Part shown: positions 42,941 to 55,715 of the stretch, in pieces | Layout of the letters: every line of letters starts with the position of its first letter | How positions within the stretch are numbered: position 1 is the stretch's first letter | From: Fremontodendron californicum | Lineage: Eukaryota > Streptophyta > Magnoliopsida > Malvales > Malvaceae | NCBI GenBank assembly: GCA_030761205.1 | Contig: JAULJL010000015.1 | Location: 14,761,501 to 14,825,500, forward strand | DNA length: 64,000 bases | Reading direction: 5' to 3' | Translations under genes and position numbers: made by a program | Notes under the pieces: model-generated | Seen by the model: only the letters and a program-made list of their open reading frames with translations | Told to the model about the DNA's origin: nothing | The model's database searches: none

Positions 42941-44400
42941 CGGTCTCAGGGTTCGACTCATTTGATAAAACAGAATGAATTCAATTTAAAACAAAAGGAA
43001 ATACCTCGACGGTGGTCTCAAGGCTTGACTCATTTGATAAAACAGAATGAATTCGATTTAAAACAAAAGGAAATACCTCGACGGTGTCTCGAGGCTCGAC
43101 TCATTTGATAAAACAGAATGAATTCGATTTAAAACAAAAGGAAATACCTCGACGGTGGTCTCGAGGCTCGACTCATTTGATAAAACAGAATGAATTCAAT
43201 TTAAAAGAAAAGGAAATACCTCGATGGTGGTCTCGAGGCTCGACTCATTTGGTAAAACAGAATGAATTCGATTTAAAACAAAAGGAAATACCTCGACGGT
43301 GGTCTCGAGGCTCGACTCATTTGACGGAACAGAATGAATTCGATTTAAAACAAAAGGAAATACCTCGACGGTGGTCTCGAGGCTCGACTCATTTGACGAA
43401 ACAGAATGAATTCGATTTAAAACAAAAGGAAATACCTCGACGGTGGTCTCAAGGCTCGACTCATTTGATAAAACAGAATGAATTCGATTTAAAACAAAAG
43501 GAAATACCTCGACGATGGTCTCAAGGCTCGACTCATTTGACGGAACAGAATGAATTCGATTTAAAACAAAAGGAAATACCTCGACGGTGGTCTCGAGGCT
43601 CGACTCATTTGATAAAACAGAATGAATTCAATTTAAAAGAAAAGGAAATACCTCGATGGTGGTCTCGAGGCTCGACTCATTTGGTAAAACAGAATGAATT
43701 CGATTTAAAACAAAAGGAAATACCTCGACGGTGGTCTCGAGGCTCGACTCATTTGACGGAACAGAATGAATTCGATTTAAAACAAAAGGAAATACCTCGA
43801 CGGTGGTCTCGAGGCTCGACTCATTTGACGAAACAGAATGAATTCGATTTAAAATAAAAGGAAATACCTCGACGGTGGTCTCAAGGCTCGACTCATTTGA
43901 TAAAACAGAATGAATTCGATTTAAAACAAAAGGAAATACCTCGACGGTGGTCTCGAGGCTCGACTCATTTGATAAAACAGAATGAATTCAATTTAAAAGA
44001 AAAGGAAATACCTCGATGGTGGTCTCGAGGCTCGACTCATTTGGTAAAACAGAATGAATTCGATTTAAAACAAAAGGAAATACCTCGACGGTGGTCTCGA
44101 GGCTCGACTCATTTGACGGAACAGAATGAATTCGATTTAAAACAAAAGGAAATACCTCGACGGTGGTCTCGAGGCTCGACTCATTTGACGAAACAGAATG
44201 AATTCGATTTAAAACAAAAGGAAATACCTCGACGGTGGTCTCAAGGCTCGACTCATTTGATAAAACAGAATGAATTCGATTTAAAACAAAAGGAAATACC
44301 TCGACGATGGTCTCAAGGCTCGACTCATTTGACGGAACAGAATGAATTCGATTTAAAACAAAAGGAAATACCTTGACGGCGGTCTCAAGGCTTGACTCGT
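42941..44400. repeat. 72-bp tandem array (~20 units) with 432-bp higher-order period
   Basis: The unit is built around 'tacctcgacggtggtctc', 'gctcgactcatttga' and 'acagaatgaattcgattt'. The period is 72. The variant 'attcaatttaaaag' recurs at 43194, 43626 and 43986 (spacings 432 and 360). This shows a six-unit higher-order repeat with one unit missing in the middle round. Because 72 is divisible by three the array stays open on the plus strand (43084-43857 and 43897-44376). That is a property of the repeat, not evidence of a gene. Confidence 0.95.
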
Positions 44401-47400
44401 CTTAAGAAAACGAATTCGACTTGCAAGAAAGGAAATGACCTCGACGATGGTCTCAGGGCCTTAACCTGTCTTGTTCTCAGCTGTGTTTAAAATTCTGGGT
44501 ATCTCTTCCAAAAGCTTCGGCTATCACCACCAAAGTCTTGCTCGTTTTTAAAAGATTTTAAAACTCTGGATATATCCCCACCAGAAGCTTTGAGAAATGA
44601 TGCAGATGCACATGTCTTTTAACAAGGTGTTCATGCTTCATGGTGCAAATGTAGAATATTTCTTAGTGCAAATGCAAATGACCTGGATTGATGCCCATGT
44701 TTCATGATGCAGATGTCCCTACTAATTGTGTTCATGTAACTGGTTTATGAATGGTGTAACTACAATTACCACACAATAATGAAAATGCTAGAAATGATGC
44801 AATTGCTTGAGATGACACAAATGTGAATTCCATAAAAAATGTAAATGTAAAGGTAAAATGCAGATGCTTATGGAATAATGCCAATGCAAATACCCATGAT
44901 GCAAATGCTTGTCGACACTGTGCAGGTGCAAAAGCTCGATAAAGAGATGATTGCTCATGAGTGATGCAAATGCCCCCGATTGTTTTTCTAGACTTTGGCT
45001 TAGCCTTTCAAATTCATTTTTCCTCTTCGAATCAGAGTATATCTTCAATTCATTTTGGCTATTCTTTTTGCCCCAACAGTTTTCAAACTTTCAGCAACAG
45101 AGATCTGCACCGGGTTCTATTTCTTCTTCTCATATCTGGAAGTCAGGACCTATCTTGGCAGATCTACACCTTTGGATTTAGAAAAATTCTTGTCTCATGT
45201 CAACATCAAAATGGGTATTTCAAAAATTTCTTTATTTGTTTTCGCATTTTGAAAAACTTCTGAACAAAAAATATTAACCCCACAATGTGTGATGTACAAA
45301 TCTTTTGAAGACTGATGATCATTGTTAGAAATTTCTCTAAGTATCAATCTGGTTTTTTCAACTGGGATTGGCAAGGCTTGGTATAACAAGATTCTGGCTT
45401 TTCCAGGAAAACTTCATGACAAAAAATGTATATCCCTTCTAGGCTTACAAATGGAACAGGTTTTATAAATCATGAATTCATTGAGAACCAAGCAAATTCA
45501 ACATTCTTTTAGTTTCCATATCAAGGCATTTTGACAAGCGTCAAGATTGGCCGGGATGTTTAAAATGGAAAGTTGATTTTGGAGGAAAAAAGTTTCAGTT
45601 TTTGAAGACAATCCTCTGAATGAGAACTGACAATTTGGGGGGTTCAGGAATTCCTAGATGTTCCTCGATGACCACTCCTTTAATAAGATCTTTTCTTTTG
45701 GGGTATCGGCACTATCATAGATGGCATCGAAAATTTCCAAATTTACTCTAGACCGCCCATTTTTGGGTTTTCGCCCTAGAGTCCCATTTTTTTTTTGTTC
45801 TTTGTTTTACCATGCACTTGAGAATTCTAAATTCTTCCTTAGTGAAATGATAATTCGATGAAATGGGATAAAATCTGAGAAAAAAACCTTTCAAATTAAA
45901 TATTCATGCTTGATCAAAATGGACTTTTAAAGCATATAATGTAGGGCATAGCTCAGGGTTCAGAAAGAAAGGATAAATAGGCCCAAAATATGTGTTTGAG
46001 GGTAATCAGATCAAGGATCATTTCTTGAGGAGGATTCTCTTTGAAGCATTTGTCCCTTCTTGGACATTTCTTTCCATTTGACTTTGCTCTTTTTCTTCCT
46101 TGCTTTTGGCTTTCCATTTGCCATGTCTTTCACACATTTTGTTTTCTTTTTTATTGTGTGTTTCTTTTGTTTTTCTTGGCTTTTATTTCACCATCTTTTT
46201 CTCTTCTTTTTCTTTGACAGAGTGAGCCCGTATTTATTCGGGGCTCTATTTGCTTTGTGTCTGTCCTTGAGCTATCACTCATTTCTCAATGATCTTTGAA
46301 AAGATCTTTCCTCGCATTTTCCCCCCAGTGTAGAGGGTAATCCTTGATCAGGGTTCAAAGAAGAAAGAATTCTTTTGGCTCAAAAGGGGTGACTATGGAT
46401 AATTTCTTTTTGTGTGAAAGGGATATGAAAGATGGCCATTTCTCATGTCAAGCAAAAATATTCACATTGAAAAGCAATCCCCAGGGGAAATAGATATTCA
46501 GAATTTCATTTTGCACTTTGGAATCATCCGAATTCTCATATGCATGATATCACAAATTTTTTTTGTTTTTTTTTTTTGTTTTTTTTTTCGTCGCATGCCC
46601 CCAACGATTCATGCATTAGCCCATCCTTCTTCATTATGTATCCATCATTTCCACATATGATGCCCCAATTTGATTAACCATGCGAATTTGTATCAACGAG
46701 GAACATTGCAAGTCTAGGTCTGTTTTGAAAAGGCTGAGTTTCCAATCTGAGTTCTTTGAAGAGACAAGGAAAATATGACCCAAAAACAGGTTTTCTCTAG
46801 GACAGGGGATAATCTAGTTTAATCATTGTGCCCCAGGGTGTCAATCATGAAGTGATGTCTGGGCAATTAGTGTTTTGTGGTCATTGGGAAAGGTCATGAA
46901 TGGTTTTAGCACAATCTTGACACACACCAAATTATCAAAATCTGGATTCTTGAAAGAATGTCTCATTTGTTTGATTTTCAAGGAATTCGAAAAATTTCAA
47001 AAAGTTCATTCCTTTGTTCATAGCCTAGACTAGGATCTACATCTTTGCTTATTCTATGACGACAATGGTTTAATGAAGTCAAATCATTCATATTCCTTGA
47101 AGCATTAGGTCTTTCAAATGGTCTCGGTTCAAAAGATTTAGGCTTAGGAAAGCCTAAAAGAGAAGGCTAAAGATATTGGGTCATTTCTAACAATGATCAT
47201 CAATATTCTCAAGATTGTTCATTATTTCATGTGAAAACCACTTATTTATTGTGTACCGCAAATTTTCTCAAAGTTTCATTTTTTTTTTTTTTTTTACAAT
47301 TTCAAATTTATTGCTAAAATAAAATGAACACAAAATATTAAAATTCAAAATTTATTTATTTCATGTAGATGTCATCATGAGACAAGAGCTTTCATCATCA

Positions 47401-47520
47401 AAGTGTATAGAAAAATATGCATCAGAATGCTCCTATTGACATGCTTTCAAAGATAACAAATCTTATCCTCAAAATTCTTTAAGAGGAAATCAATCTATGG
47501 TAAAACAGATTTCCAATGTT
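44401..47520 (-). other. Ogre-2 internal non-coding sequence
   Basis: Segments near 45760-46560 match Ogre-1 at 15970-16620, the region between pol and the polypurine tract. No protease, RT, RNase H or integrase motif was found on either strand. The deletion joining the gag remnant to the 3' region must lie between about 46600 and 47520. Confidence 0.7.
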
Positions 47521-47640
47521 CGATAAGCTCTGGAATCCAAATGCCATTGTGGACAAGACCCTCAATTCTTTCCTTCAGTTTTCTGCATTTTTAGTCGAAT
47601 GCCCAATTGCCCCAATATGATACTCGCACTTGCTGTTGGG
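47521..47640 (-). pseudogene. Gag zinc-knuckle remnant of Ogre-2
   Basis: The minus strand encodes NSKCEYHIGAIGHSTKN and, after a one-base shift in an A run, CRKLKERIEGLVHNGIW. This matches the C-x-Y-H...GHST-x-x-C...K-x2-I-x2-L segment of Tat/Ogre gag proteins. It is the only coding trace left in the interior, just where gag should lie relative to the primer-binding site. It is broken and cannot be expressed as a protein. Confidence 0.75.
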
Positions 47641-47689
47641 GTCATAGCTTTTAGCTGACGAAGAAAACTCTTCAAAGCTAAGCCAATTT

Positions 47690-48560
47690 CTATTTCATCT
47701 TATTAATGTGTTTCATGATGAATGAGCTATGAATGTCATGAGTGCAATTTGATGCATGTGAAGGATAAACAAAGTTATGTGTGGTCATATACAGTGGAAA
47801 CATGTTGACCATGTATGTTATAAATGCAACACGATACCAACATGATGCATTTAAAGAATAAGAAAAACCAATGCATGGATATATGCAATGAATGACCATG
47901 TATGTTCCAAATGCATTTCTCAATGAATGATCATATACACTATGAATGCCACACAATGTCAATTATGATGCATGTGAAGAATAAATGATTGACACAGAGT
48001 ATATACAAAGAAAGTCATGCTGGCCGTGTATGTCATGAACGCAACCTGATGCCAATATGACAAATTAATGCATGAGCATATCATGATGACTATGTATGCC
48101 ATGAATGCACCCTGATGCTAACATGATGCATGTAAAGAAAAAATAAATTGATATATGAATAGATACAGAAAAATCATGCTGACTATGAATGCATGAATGC
48201 AACTTGATGCTACCATGATGCATATAGAGAAAGAATAAATTGATAATGGATATATACAGAAAAATCATGCTGACTATGAATGCATGAATGCAACTTGACG
48301 CTAACATGATGCATGTAAAGAAATAATAAATTGATATATGGATATATACAGAAAAATCATGCTGACTATGAATGCATGAATGCAACTTGATGCCAACATG
48401 ATGCATGTAAAGAAAGAATAAATTGATACATAAGTTTATACAAATAATGACCATGCATGTCATAAACGTATCTTACAATGAATGACCATGCATGCTATGA
48501 CTATAACATGATGTCAAAATGATACATGCAAAAAATAAATGAATTAACACAAAGGTATAT
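47690..48560. repeat. 92-bp tandem repeats in the Ogre-2 leader
   Basis: 'tgatgctaacatgatgcat' with small variants recurs at about 48112, 48204, 48296 and 48388 (period 92), each with 'acagaaaaatcatgctgact'. More diverged units extend left to 47690. The minus-strand ORFs here only mirror the repeats. Confidence 0.85.
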
Positions 48561-49752
48561 ACAAAGAAATCAATGATTACACGAAATTGGTGGGACCTAA
48601 ATCTTGATTATTCAACAATCTCATTATGCAAGATTTGCCTCCACACTTACGAATTTTTTTTATTGATTTTTTTTAACATGTTTTTTTTTTGTATTTTTTT
48701 TTATGAAAAACCAATCACATTATTTTCAAAAGAATTTCAGGGTGGATCCCACTACGGTACAATATGCAAATGTTCATATTACACTACCGGTTTATAGAAA
48801 CCATCAAATAAAATTACCGACTGTTTATTGCAAAGAATGAGATCAATAATACAACAAAAAATGTACATGCTCTATTCACACATGCATGAAATGTGCAACA
48901 CGTAAAAATGCTTGAAAAAGGTTTTTTTTTTTTTATTTAAAAATAGCTAATGAACATCTGCCCCAACAATATCTGCTTATTTAGGCATCACGATGCCTTC
49001 GAGGCGGAGTATCACATTTATTACGGGCGATGTACGTACATCATTGCCCGATCTACCACACTTATTCGGAGTGTAAAATAGGTAACAAAAAGTTTAGAAC
49101 CGTCCCTCCATGTGTTCCTATTTTTGGTATATCTAACGAAAATCTGGCATGGCTTTGCCTAGGTTCACTATATGAGGGTGAATCGGTTCTAAGGCCCCAA
49201 ATTGTTCCTCACTGTCGCCGGTAAAGGCTAGTAAGGCACCCCGATAAAAGCGAGTTCAATTCGTTAGAGTATATTTTCCTATGCCCATGCGGAGGATCAT
49301 CACGAAGGCATTAGGTACTTTATACTCCGAAAGTGTTTCACTAGCCCATACGGAGGATCAATCACGAAGGCTTAGTTACTTTACTCCCACTTAAAAGGAC
49401 GGAACCCGGGTATAGGATTCATGATATGCAAATGCACGTGTAGTGTGTGTGGAGGAATAACAAACCTTTCACTACCTATTCTACAAACCTTATTCTAAAT
49501 GCCCTAGCAATTAAAACATTCAAGAATAGTGTAACGCATTAACCAACAAGCAATTATAATATACAACCTTAAATAACTAGAGAACAATAATAAAATGCAT
49601 GCACATGAGAATGAACATATTTAAAAATATTTTATTATTTTCAAAATTCTCTTTGTTAGAAAAAATGTGGGATTTAAAATTAAATACCAATTAAACCAAC
49701 AAAACCGAGACTTTGATAACACACGACTAATTCTAGGCCTGACTCTCTAATA
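48561..49752 (-). other. Ogre-2 5' leader
   Basis: This is non-coding sequence between the primer-binding site and the gag position. It contains a loose duplication ('cccatgcggaggatcatcacgaaggc' and 'cccatacggaggatcaatcacgaag' forms) near 49280-49370. No ORF is supported. Confidence 0.65.
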
Positions 49753-49774
49753 GTCCCCAGCGGAGTCGCCAAGC
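49753..49774 (-). other. Primer-binding site of Ogre-2
   Basis: The minus strand, 2 nt after the LTR end, reads TTGGCGACTCCGCTGGGGAC. This is the form commonly seen in Tat/Ogre elements and usually assigned to tRNA-Arg (general knowledge, not checked here). Confidence 0.85.
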
Positions 49775-52697
49775 TGTCGCAACCTAAAAAATAACGACGA
49801 GTCTCATCGCAAGACTTTATTATTCGTTAAGCGTGACATTTAAAAAAAACGAGGAAAAGTCGACTTAATTCCTCTAGAAATGAAGGTTTTGAAAATGACC
49901 TTAAAAAAAGACATGGAGTCGCCACCAATCTTTTTTTAGCTAGGTGTGATCGGCCACCTATTAAAACCGGTTTTATAAAATATTTTAAAAATTATTTAAA
50001 ACATTTTAAAAACCAATTTCAAGTCTGCGTTTTAAACCAGAGAAATGAAAGAAGCGGGTTCGGGAGTCGGTTACGTGTGGGGAAGGATTAGCACCCCCAC
50101 AACGCCCGTATAAATCGGTACCTTATTAATCGTGTGTTATCTCAAGTCTCGGTAAAAGTTGGTTTTAAATTTAGTATTTCAAATTAATTCCCAATTTAAA
50201 GAAAAAATAATTCCATTTTTTATTGAAAATGATCCGGAATTTATAAATTCAAAATTTTCCTATATTCCCCAACAAACGTGGCAAAATATAGAAATTTTTA
50301 TTAGTTTTGGAAAACTTTCCGAATCATTCTCTTTTTTTTTTTTGAAAGAAAGATATTCCTTTATTAATAATAATTGATGATATTCCCTCCAGCAAACCCG
50401 GTAGAGAACTCATGAATTATTTTAACTCGGGAATATCTTTATTTTTATTGAAAACCATTATCTTTTTTTGAAAACATTTAAAAGAAATGAATATGTATAG
50501 GCATGACATAAATAAAATGACATAGCAAAATCTAAATAATATAATGCAACCTAAATATCATGACACATAGAAATTATTATGGCAAGAATCACATATTATA
50601 TGAAATGCATGAATATAAAAATGCAATGCATGAAATGTATTTTTTCCTTTAATTAAGGAAATCCGTATATCTAAAAAGATATCCGGCTACCTTAGGAAAA
50701 TATGTCAAATTAAATATTCTAAAACCAAAATACTTTGTGATTGTTTGAAAACAATTTTGAAAAGCTTGAATTAAAAATAAAAACTGGGCTAAAATTTTTA
50801 AAATGACTCTAATTTCCTAAGTTTTAAAAAAAAAATCCGGACTTGGCTGCCCTTAACCCGGGACTTGAAAAACCATTTTTAGAGTTTAAAAAGGATTATA
50901 AATTACCCTAAGTCAGTAGCTAACCCTCCTAATCAGCCCACTCTAAGTAAATTAACCAAAACAGAAAATTGGTTTTTCTTTAAATTCAATTCTGACTCCA
51001 CTGTCCAGTTTTAATCCACGATTTTTTTACCCTATTTTTAAAAATTCCAAAAAATCTGAAAAAAATTATTGGAGACCCAGGATATGTAAAAATACACGGG
51101 AAAAAATCGACTTAATTTTCTGATCAAAGATGAATTCCCAGAAAAATCGGAGATGTACGAGTTTTGGGTGAAAAAAAAAAAAAACTGCTTTTCCAACACA
51201 TTTTTTATCTTTGATAAAATCATTTAAAAATCAAAATAAAAATATTTGAAACTCATAGAATGGCTTGAAAACAGTAGCTAGGACTTTTTGAAAGTTAGAT
51301 AAAAATTGGCTAAGTAAAAAAAATCACAAAGGTAGAATAATCAATTTGACAAACTTAATTTTCCACAAGTGTGCTCAAGAGAGCATGACCTTGAACCATC
51401 AATTGGCTCAAGTCATTATTCAAGTGGTATGAACATGAAACGCATGAAACAATGCAGCAAACATAATGCATGAAATGCATGGATTTAAACCTAAATGTCA
51501 TAAAAAAATGCATGGCATTCATAAAGATGACCTAATACCTAAATGACATAGCATAAGATGACATGGCATGTGAATGAAATCGACATGGCAAACAAGATGA
51601 CATGGCATAATGGATGACATAAAATGACATGGCAAGCAAATGTAACCTAGACCTAAAGTGTCATGAAAATGCATGGAAATACAGAGATGTCTTAATGCCT
51701 AACATGAACTTGGAAATGTGTATGGCATACCAAGATGACCCAGACCTAATGGACACGGAAATGCATGATAATACAAAATGACACCATCACAAAATATTCA
51801 TAATCACATCATGATCACATACACACATCATTATTTGAAATGAATTATTCATGTGAGGAATCACATAAATAGCATATGTCAAAAAAAATATTATCTTGCT
51901 TCCTGACAAACCCGACAAAGCTTGAAAAATAATTCTTTTATATGATATTTACATGATTCCGAGTAAAATGAAAACCATACGTTTCGATTCTATAAACACG
52001 TGCGTTGAACAATTTCCTAACCTCTCCGGCAAACCCGGCAAAGATCGGGAACTAATTCTCGCCAAATGTTTAATAAAACGAAAAGTACGCTTTTATGACA
52101 AATTAAGTAAAAACATTTTGAAAATGCAATGCATGGAGATGTATTTCTTTCTTAAAGTAAGGATATCCGTATACCTAAAAAGGTATCCAACTAACTTAGA
52201 AAGATACTTCAATCGGATTTAGCAAAAACGGACCCGAAGGTTTTTTAAAAAAACACAACCCAAAGGATTTGAAGAATTGTAACCCGGAGGTTTTGAAAAC
52301 AAATGCCCGAAGGTCTTAAAAAAGTTTTTATTTCGAAAAATAGCCTTGAAAAATTGTTTTTGGATTTTTAAAACATTTTCGGGAAAATAAAGGATGGTTA
52401 GGAATTTTGAGTCCGTAATCACATAATCCAAAAAAATTGATATGCCCCGGTATATCATGAGAATAAAAACAAACTTGGTGGCGAACTATTAATTAATCCG
52501 AACCAAGAATCCCCGGGGGGTGACGAAAAAAACTGTTTTCAAGAAATGATAACATAGACATCAATAGACTATATCCAAGGTAAGCAACATTAGGCATTTC
52601 ATCAGACACTAAATATGCATCACAATAAACCATATATAGATCAAGCACAATAAATATAAGAGAAATGAAAAAAAAAAAAATTACCTCAAATGACTCC

Positions 52698-52919
52698 TTA
52701 AATTACCACCACCGCATATTGGATGCCTTGATACTTGGATCGAGGATAATATATATCTTCACATTTTGGACAGTAGATTTTCACAGTACTTGAACGAGGA
52801 ATAACTGACTGACCAACTAGAAGACAAGGTTGTCCACAGCAGCAAACTCTTGGGCATTTTCCAAAGTCATAGTTTTTGTATTTCTCCAACACAGCAGACA
52901 TTCCCTTGCTGGTTAATCT
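52698..52919 (-). pseudogene. Captured CK2 beta fragment, 5' LTR copy
   Basis: Identical at protein level to 38925-39146, including the four zinc-type cysteines and the in-frame junction with P5A codons. Confidence 0.92.
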
Positions 52920-53882
52920 GTAGCAAATCCTCTCTGTCTCATCTGGTGATACCCACTCGTATCCTTCACTGTTCTTCAGTGGACCAAGAATCAATACTGC
53001 TTTTGATGCAATATGAACTTGGCCAGCAACATGGCAAGCTGTCAAAGCCTGGTCACCAGTTATCATCACCAAATCATGTGAAGAATTCTTTAATTCAGAT
53101 AGAATAGCAGAAGAGTCTGCTCTAATAGGACAGTTAAATACTGCAAAACCAGCAAATGTGAACCCACACTCTACAGTATCTCTCTCCAAGCTTCTAGCTT
53201 CACTAACTGTCATATCTGGAAGAGACTTGTAAGCAAGGGCCAGAACACGAGACCCTTGACGTGTATATTTCTTGTAGGTTGAAACATATGCTGGAGGCAA
53301 ATCAATAAGCCTATCTTGGATAGTCTCAAGTGCACCCTTGACAAAAGCGAAAAACTCCTCCTGGACACGAACAACAACTGCCATTCATTTCAAGTGGGAT
53401 GCAAAATGGTGCCTCTGCACAATCTGCACAGCATTGCCACTTCTTTTTTTTGGAATAGCCTTCTCATCAGACTTATAACTCCAATCAATTCCTTTTTGTG
53501 CAGCCTTCTCAAGAGGATCACCAACCTGCTTGCTGTTTACAAACACCAAGGCGTGACAAGAAGCCAGAATCTCAACCGTGCGAGGTGAAACTTTAGTCAT
53601 ATCAGATTACAAGTCTGAATTGTCACTTAACCCAACAACTCCGGTGAACTCCATATCATCTGACGTCAGCGTTCCAGTTTTATCGAAACAACATATGTCA
53701 ACCTTTCCAGCAAATGGGATTCGAAAAAGCTCTGTACAAAATATTCCACACCGAGCAAGGGCAATCAAAGATGTATTAACAGCTATTGATAATTCCATTG
53801 GTAGCTCTGGTGGAATCACAGAAGTAATAATAAGAGAACAACTTAGGAAGAGCTTGTACTTGCTTCTTGTAGGATCTTCCAG
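52920..53882 (-). pseudogene. Captured P5A ATPase fragment, 5' LTR copy
   Basis: Same as 39147-40109: FDKTGTLT and MITGDQAL are present and the same two nonsense codons are shared. Confidence 0.95.
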
Positions 53883-54239
53883 CCCAAATAATAGCAACTT
53901 CTGTACTCTTCCCTGCTCCAAATACTCAGGCACTGACCTCCCAGAAAAGGTTGTTGGATCTTCTTGTGGCCCATGGGGATTTGCAGGTGGTACAGGCAAT
54001 GAAAACAATGAACAACAGAAACGAGTAAAAGCCTTTTCCCATATCTTGCCCTTGATGTTATTTTGACCTTCTTCCTCATACGATCCATCATCGTATAGCC
54101 AAAAATGAGTATCTCTGAGGCATTGTACCTTTGCCAGCTTCAACACTCTAAGCTCAATCTTTGTGATTTGACAGCCATTAATGTATACCCCTGTGCTCCC
54201 ATTGGTAGCATCCTTTTTCAGCTTACCGCAAATATTCAA
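53883..54239 (-). pseudogene. Captured XLG fragment, 5' LTR copy
   Basis: Same as 40110-40466 except one residue (GSYEEEGQ here, GSYDEEGQ there). It is fused in frame to P5A. Confidence 0.85.
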
Positions 54240-54345
54240 CTTAGAACTAATTATCCTGTCAGGCTTTTCTTTTTTTTTTTCAAAACACCCAAACCCCTTG
54301 TAGTTTTTTTTTTGTTAGCGAAAAAGCAAAGCCAATAAGACCCAA

Positions 54346-54486
54346 ACCAATCAAAATTGAAACCCCTGCTAACCACAATATATTTCCTAAAACAAGCAAA
54401 CCCCTATCAAAGAAGAAAAGTACACCAAGAAATGAGAAGAAAACACCAAAGCCAATAAGACCCAAGCTAATCCTTTGATCAGCCAA
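54346..54486 (-). pseudogene. Captured GOT1 fragment, 5' LTR copy
   Basis: Identical to 40573-40713, including the internal 16-nt repeat. Confidence 0.88.
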
Positions 54487-54497
54487 ACGCCCTTTCT

Positions 54498-54654
54498 TTA
54501 CGCCTCTCCAAAAATCGAGTCAAAGTGCTTTATGAGCCTGTGTATGCCAACAAGTGAAGGATTTCTAGCTCTCCTCCTCAGCAAACTCCACCTCTTCTGG
54601 ATATTGCGAGAACTCAGACCATTTCTACGTTGAGCATATCGGCCTGTCAGTTTG
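54498..54654 (-). pseudogene. Captured unidentified basic fragment, 5' LTR copy
   Basis: Identical to 40725-40881; source gene not recognised. Confidence 0.5.
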
Positions 54655-54999
54655 GAAACTGGTGCTGCCTCGTAAGTCCCATGAGTGCTCCCACTTGCAT
54701 TGCTGTCAGCAGGATATGCTGGAGGCTGTGAGTAACTAACACCATAATTATAAGGTGCTCCATAACCAGGCTGGCTGGCTGGTGCTCCTCCATAGGTTGG
54801 AGCACGATAACTAGATGGTTGAGCACGTTGTGAACCAGACTCTGGTTGACCATAACCAGAAAATGGGGGCTGTGAATGATATCCTGGCTGACCATAACTT
54901 CCTGGGGTGCTAGGCGACTGCTGCGTCTGCCCATAGACAGGGGGATTGGCTAAAGGTTTCTGCGCTTGCGGTGGTTTTCGAAAGCCGGGAGTGGGAGCT
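54655..54999 (-). pseudogene. Captured KH/FUBP-like fragment, 5' LTR copy
   Basis: Identical to 40882-41226, with YGQP-type repeats. Confidence 0.65.
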
Positions 55000-55010
55000 A
55001 ATAGTGGAGT

Positions 55011-55249
55011 CTAGCTAATCTGTCTTGGTTTGACCAGCTGAAAATGGTGGTCTGGATGATGAACCTGCCATAGCCCCCCACGACCTCCTTGCTGGGACTG
55101 TGGAACCCAACATCTTCCACCCGAGTATTCTCCTCCTCCACCTGCTTGTTGTTGAGGAGGACGTTGGGGACCACGACCACTGCCAACACCAGTATCAAGG
55201 GACTGAGAGCCCTCACCTCCAGCAGAAGGAACTCTCTTCTTCCTAACCA
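55011..55249 (-). pseudogene. Captured AGO1 N-terminal fragment, 5' LTR copy
   Basis: Identical to 41238-41476, with the natural start MVRKKR. Confidence 0.85.
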
Positions 55250-55527
55250 TGATGGTAAGACTACCACTCCCTCGACTCCCCCAGTCTCTAGTATACAGAG
55301 AAAAAGACTTACTCGCTTCGCAAACATAAAAGAGAGAGAGAACCATTGTTAGCAGCTTATTGGTTTAGAGGTTAAAAAAAATAATAATAATAATAAAAAT
55401 AAAATGAAACCAAAGGAAACGAATGAACTCAGCTTTTAAGGTTTGCAACAACTCCATGGTAGCTGAATACTGAACCCAAACTCGAAAACCCCAGCTTTTT
55501 AAACCACCGTGGCAGGCCAAAACTTTT

Positions 55528-55715
55528 GCAATGAATTCATGGTCTTTGCTCCTCTCTGACGGGTAATCTCATATGTACGATCACAAAGGTCTTGCAGAAA
55601 CAACTCCAATGCTTTAGAAACTAAAACAGGCACTGCTAAAGCAATCTTCCCAACCTCTTCATCAGCTTGCATAATCTTTTTAATACGAGCAGCTGGGAAA
55701 CAGGTATCGAGCTTA
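55528..55715 (-). pseudogene. Captured DRAP1/NC2-alpha fragment, 5' LTR copy
   Basis: Identical to 41755-41942, the histone-fold segment. Confidence 0.92.

Noticed and set aside
43084..44376. Long repetitive ORFs (257 and 159 codons) in the 72-bp array as a repeat-protein gene
   Set aside because: The frame is open only because the unit length is divisible by three. It runs antisense to the element and is closed by a single C-to-T change. Ogre-1 shows the same units as non-coding.
42941..44400. CRISPR-like array
   Set aside because: Units are contiguous 72-mers with no variable spacers, in a plant retrotransposon.
48065..48463. 132-codon ORF with repeated hydrophobic segments
   Set aside because: It mirrors the 92-bp tandem repeat of the Ogre-2 leader.
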